Assembly: GCA_045597205.1 (NCBI GenBank) | Contig: JAZODT010000029.1 | Coordinates: 1 to 7,455, forward strand | Direction: 5' to 3' | DNA from: UMGS755 sp045597205 | GTDB lineage: Bacteria; Bacillota; Clostridia; UBA1381; UBA9506 | DNA length: 7,455 nt | Part shown: one piece after another, positions 5,586 through 7,455 of the stretch | Layout: every line of letters starts with the position of its first letter | Position numbering within the stretch: position 1 is the stretch's first letter | Made by a program: the position numbers and the translations under genes | The notes under the pieces: model-generated | Databases searched by the model: none | Told to the model about the DNA's origin: nothing | Seen by the model: only the letters and a program-made list of their open reading frames with translations

Positions 5586-6523
5586 TGGGTAAAATTGCAA
5601 CCAGAGAAGCTTACGGTTTGGCTTTGGCTGAATTCGGCGAAAAATACGATCTGATTGTATTGGATGCTGACCTCTCCAAATCCACCAAAACTGATACATT
5701 TAAAAAGAAATTCCCCGAACGTTTCTTTAATGCCGGCATTGCTGAAGCCAGCATGATGACCACAGCTGCAGGTCTTGCCGCTTGCGGTAAAACCGTTTTT
5801 GCAAGCTCTTTTGCTATGTTTGCAGCAGGCCGTGCATTTGAACAAATCAGAAACTCTATCGGCTATCCTAACTTAAACGTTAAAATCGGTGCTACCCATG
5901 CCGGTATCTCCGTTGGCGAAGATGGTGCTAGCCACCAGTGCTTAGAGGATATTGGTATTATGCGAACCATTCCTAACATGACCATCATCAATCCGGCTGA
6001 TGCTACTGAATCCATTTTAGCTGTAGAAGCGGCTATCAAACATCAGGGTCCCGTTTATCTCCGTTTCGGTCGTTTGGCTGTTCCTGAACTGTTTGATAGA
6101 GCTACATATAAGTTTGAACTGGGTAAAGGTGTTGAATTAGAAGCCGGTACCGATGCAACCATCGTTGCCACCGGTCTCATGGTGCCCGAAGCACTCGAGG
6201 CTAAGAAAATCTTGGCTGAAAGCGGCATTAATGCACGTGTTATTAACATTCATACCATTAAGCCCATTGATAAGGACATTTTAATTAAAGCTGCAAAAGA
6301 AACCGGTGCTATTGTTACTGCTGAAGAACACAACATCATCGGCGGCTTGGGCAGTGCTGTTGCAGAAGTTCTGTGCGAAAACTTCCCTGTTCCCATGCGT
6401 CGTGTAGGCACACAGGATAAGTTCGGCAAATCCGGTAAACCTGCTGTTCTCTTAGAAGAGTACGGCCTCACCGCTAAGAACATTGCCCATCAGGTTAAAG
6501 AAGTTATTAAATTAAAGAAATAA
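5585..6523 (+). CDS. tkt: transketolase, C-terminal (pyrimidine-binding and C-domain) subunit
   Basis: Second half of the split transketolase, 312 residues, carrying the Pyr domain (about 1-165) and the transketolase C-terminal domain (about 180-312). DADLSKST (27-34) and FFNAGIAEASMM (47-58) mark the cofactor pyrimidine site; Glu54 corresponds to the catalytic glutamate that activates thiamine diphosphate. ATHAGISVGEDGASHQ (103-118) is the usual substrate-site stretch, and the C-domain shows IDKDILIKAAKETGAIVTAEEH followed by GGLGSAVAEVL. The ATG shares its A with the stop of the N-terminal subunit gene, and GGAGG at 5570-5574 lies ten bases upstream. The halves together equal one normal chain. 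The paralogue 1-deoxyxylulose 5-phosphate synthase is a single longer chain with other motifs, so that assignment is unlikely. A strong terminator follows 14 bases after the stop. Confidence 0.95.
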   Translation: MGKIATREAYGLALAEFGEKYDLIVLDADLSKSTKTDTFKKKFPERFFNAGIAEASMMTTAAGLAACGKTVFASSFAMFAAGRAFEQIRNSIGYPNLNVKIGATHAGISVGEDGASHQCLEDIGIMRTIPNMTIINPADATESILAVEAAIKHQGPVYLRFGRLAVPELFDRATYKFELGKGVELEAGTDATIVATGLMVPEALEAKKILAESGINARVINIHTIKPIDKDILIKAAKETGAIVTAEEHNIIGGLGSAVAEVLCENFPVPMRRVGTQDKFGKSGKPAVLLEEYGLTAKNIAHQVKEVIKLKK

Positions 6524-6537
6524 TTTCACAATTTATT

Positions 6538-6568
6538 AAAGGCTGTAGCTACTGCTACAGCCTTTTTT
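6538..6568. terminator. intrinsic terminator between transketolase and spoVT (probably bidirectional)
   Basis: GGCTGTAGC (6541-6549) and GCTACAGCC (6554-6562) form a nine-pair stem with loop TACT, extended by AAA/TTT and ending in six T on the + strand. It ends the transketolase transcript. It also lies right after the spoVT stop on the minus strand, where the tail is TTTAATAAAT, a weaker but usable terminator tract. Confidence 0.9.
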
Positions 6569-6569
6569 A

Positions 6570-7115
6570 TTATTGCTCCATATGTCTGCCTAAAAAACCT
6601 GCCGCCGATTGTGCCAGTTTTTCTTCTACCTCACCCATTTGAGGTGTTGATTCATTTGAGAAAAATACTACCGATCCAATGGTATCGCCCTCAGAGATAA
6701 TCGGCACCACCACGCCAGCTGTATATTTTTCGTTCTCTTCAATAACACTCAGTTTTTTGTTGTCGCCTCGCTTCATAACAAAGGTGGATTTATCCTCCAT
6801 TATCCTTTCAAGATCGGTGCTAATTTTCTTTTCCGAAAGCTCCCGTTTGGGCACACCGGAAACAGCAATAATATTATCCTTATCCGTAATACAAATGGGA
6901 TGTCCGCTAGTTTTAGAAAGAGTTTCTGCATATTCCGAGGCAAAGTCACCGAGTTCACCGATAGGAGAATACTTTTTAAAAATTACTTCTCCATCACGAT
7001 TGGTATAAATTTCCAATGGATCGCCTTCCCTGATGCGCATAGTTCTGCGGATTTCTTTGGGTATAACAACACGACGTAAGTCGTCTATTCTTCTTACAAT
7101 TCCTGTTGCTTTCAT
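6570..7115 (-). CDS. spoVT: stage V sporulation protein T (SpoVT), AbrB-type transcription regulator
   Basis: DNA-binding regulator of late forespore genes in spore formers, where it is made under sigma-G control and tunes the sigma-G regulon. The 181 residues match the family. The N-terminal AbrB swapped-hairpin domain (1-52) reads MKATGIVRRIDDLRRVVIPK and on to REGDPLEIYTNRDGEVIFKKYSPI; the C-terminal GAF-like sensory domain (about 56-181) ends in AAGFLGRHMEQ, nearly the same as Bacillus SpoVT. Arg14 stands where B. subtilis SpoVT has Gly (DDLGR). The ribosome binding site AAAGGAG (7132 down to 7126) is ten bases before the start. The gene is convergent with transketolase and divergent from nadE. 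A close AbrB-family paralogue is possible, but the presence of the full sensory domain favours SpoVT and implies a sporulating or recently sporulating lineage. Confidence 0.95.
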   Translation of the reverse strand: MKATGIVRRIDDLRRVVIPKEIRRTMRIREGDPLEIYTNRDGEVIFKKYSPIGELGDFASEYAETLSKTSGHPICITDKDNIIAVSGVPKRELSEKKISTDLERIMEDKSTFVMKRGDNKKLSVIEENEKYTAGVVVPIISEGDTIGSVVFFSNESTPQMGEVEEKLAQSAAGFLGRHMEQ

Positions 7116-7138
7116 TATATAAAAACTCCTTTGGGTTT

Positions 7139-7166
7139 AAATTACAATGCTATTTTGTGCAGTCAA
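7139..7166 (-). promoter_or_regulatory. candidate spoVT promoter
   Basis: On the minus strand TTGACT (7166-7161), a 16-base spacer and TAATTT (7144-7139) fit a weak sigma-A promoter. I looked for the sigma-F/sigma-G pattern (a CATnnTA-like -10 with a GnATA-like -35) expected for spoVT. Only CATTGTA, overlapping this region, is close, and it has no matching -35 at 17-18 bases. The choice of sigma factor is open. Confidence 0.3.
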
Positions 7167-7200
7167 GGAATTTTTATGTAAAGAAAAAAATGGTTAATGA

Positions 7201-7213
7201 TAAATTAAATTTA
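7201..7213. repeat. AT-only 13-bp palindrome in the spoVT/nadE divergent region
   Basis: TAAATT-A-AATTTA is a perfect inverted repeat, followed closely by an imperfect partner, TTTAACTTGATTAAA. It lies upstream of the nadE promoter and behind the spoVT candidate promoter, where an operator would be expected, but its AT-only content makes chance likely. Confidence 0.25.
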
Positions 7214-7231
7214 CTTTAACTTGATTAAATC

Positions 7232-7260
7232 TTGTGTAAAATCCTAAATTGTGATATACT
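7232..7260 (+). promoter_or_regulatory. sigma-A type promoter with extended -10, for nadE
   Basis: TTGTGT (7232-7237), a 17-base spacer and TATACT (7255-7260) with TG at 7252-7253 give a good extended -10 promoter. Transcription would begin near 7267, about 25 bases before the nadE ATG, leaving no room for a leader riboswitch. Confidence 0.7.
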
Positions 7261-7291
7261 AAAATTAGATTTATAAAACGGAGTGAATAAA

Positions 7292-7455
7292 ATGTTTAAT
7301 GCCGAAAAAATAAAAAACGAATGTGTTACATGGATTCAGAATTTTTTTGAAGAAAACGGTCTCGGTTGTAATGCAATTGTTGGGATTTCCGGTGGAAAGG
7401 ACAGTTCCATTGCCGCCGCTTTATGTGTTGAAGCCTTGGGTAAGGACAGAGTTAT
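7292..7455 (+). CDS. nadE: NAD+ synthetase (NadE), 5' part only, cut by window end
   Basis: Last enzyme of NAD biosynthesis; it adenylates nicotinic acid adenine dinucleotide with ATP and amidates it to NAD+. About 54 residues are present, reading MFNAEKIKNECVTWIQNFFE and then the ATP-pyrophosphatase P-loop ISGGKDSS (residues 36-43), followed by IAAALCVEALGKDRV. That combination is typical of NadE in Clostridia rather than of GuaA or other PP-loop enzymes. The protein begins directly with the synthetase domain and has no N-terminal glutaminase domain, so it should be the ammonia-dependent form, or the glutaminase is separate. GGAGTGA at 7280-7286 is five bases before the ATG, and an extended -10 promoter lies upstream. 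The gene is divergent from spoVT and is open at the right edge. Confidence 0.9.
   Translation, partial: MFNAEKIKNECVTWIQNFFEENGLGCNAIVGISGGKDSSIAAALCVEALGKDRV

Noticed and set aside
5250..5845. Two long overlapping minus-strand frames opposite the transketolase genes
   Set aside because: Both oppose conserved transketolase motifs, are Cys/Phe-rich without domain features, and share no spacing or start signals with neighbours.
6679..7008. 109-codon + strand frame opposite spoVT
   Set aside because: SpoVT on the other strand is full length and highly conserved; this frame is its shadow.

Overview
This window looks like an ordinary chromosomal segment of an anaerobic, endospore-forming or spore-lineage member of the Bacillota, most likely Clostridia or a relative. 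The evidence is moderately low G+C (by eye about 40-45%), strong AAGGAG-type ribosome binding sites, GTG and TTG starts, a full-length SpoVT regulator, Mini-III RNase, a YitT/DUF2179 membrane protein, the short firmicute type of CysE, and a transketolase split into two genes. No mobile element, CRISPR array, rRNA or tRNA gene was seen.

Region 1 (1-3806, + strand): ispD and ispF, two consecutive-pathway enzymes of MEP isoprenoid synthesis, are followed by cysE, cysS and mrnC. This is the core of the cluster that in Bacillus subtilis runs ispD-ispF-gltX-cysE-cysS-mrnC. Here gltX is absent, and its place holds a 65-bp gap with a near-ideal extended -10 promoter for cysE. So cysE-cysS-mrnC probably form their own transcription unit, linking cysteine synthesis, cysteine charging of tRNA and 23S rRNA maturation. 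cysS and mrnC overlap by 11 bases if the first mrnC start is used.

Region 2 (3807-6569, + strand): a long 13-bp inverted repeat ending in a T-run follows mrnC. Its 3' arm contains both the ribosome binding site and the start codon of the next gene, a YitT-family membrane protein. After 23 bases comes a split transketolase whose two subunit genes overlap in TAATG. A strong terminator closes this unit and also serves the convergent spoVT.

Region 3 (6570-7455): spoVT lies on the minus strand and is divergent from nadE, an NAD+ synthetase cut by the window end. The 176-bp divergent gap holds a good extended -10 promoter for nadE, a weaker candidate for spoVT, and an AT-only palindrome.

I found no clear undescribed system. 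The points most worth a second look are the hairpin at the mrnC/yitT junction, a 16-bp perfect palindrome in the end of yitT just upstream of the transketolase genes, a GC-rich hairpin in the start of the double-strand RNase gene mrnC, and the rearranged gene neighbourhood.
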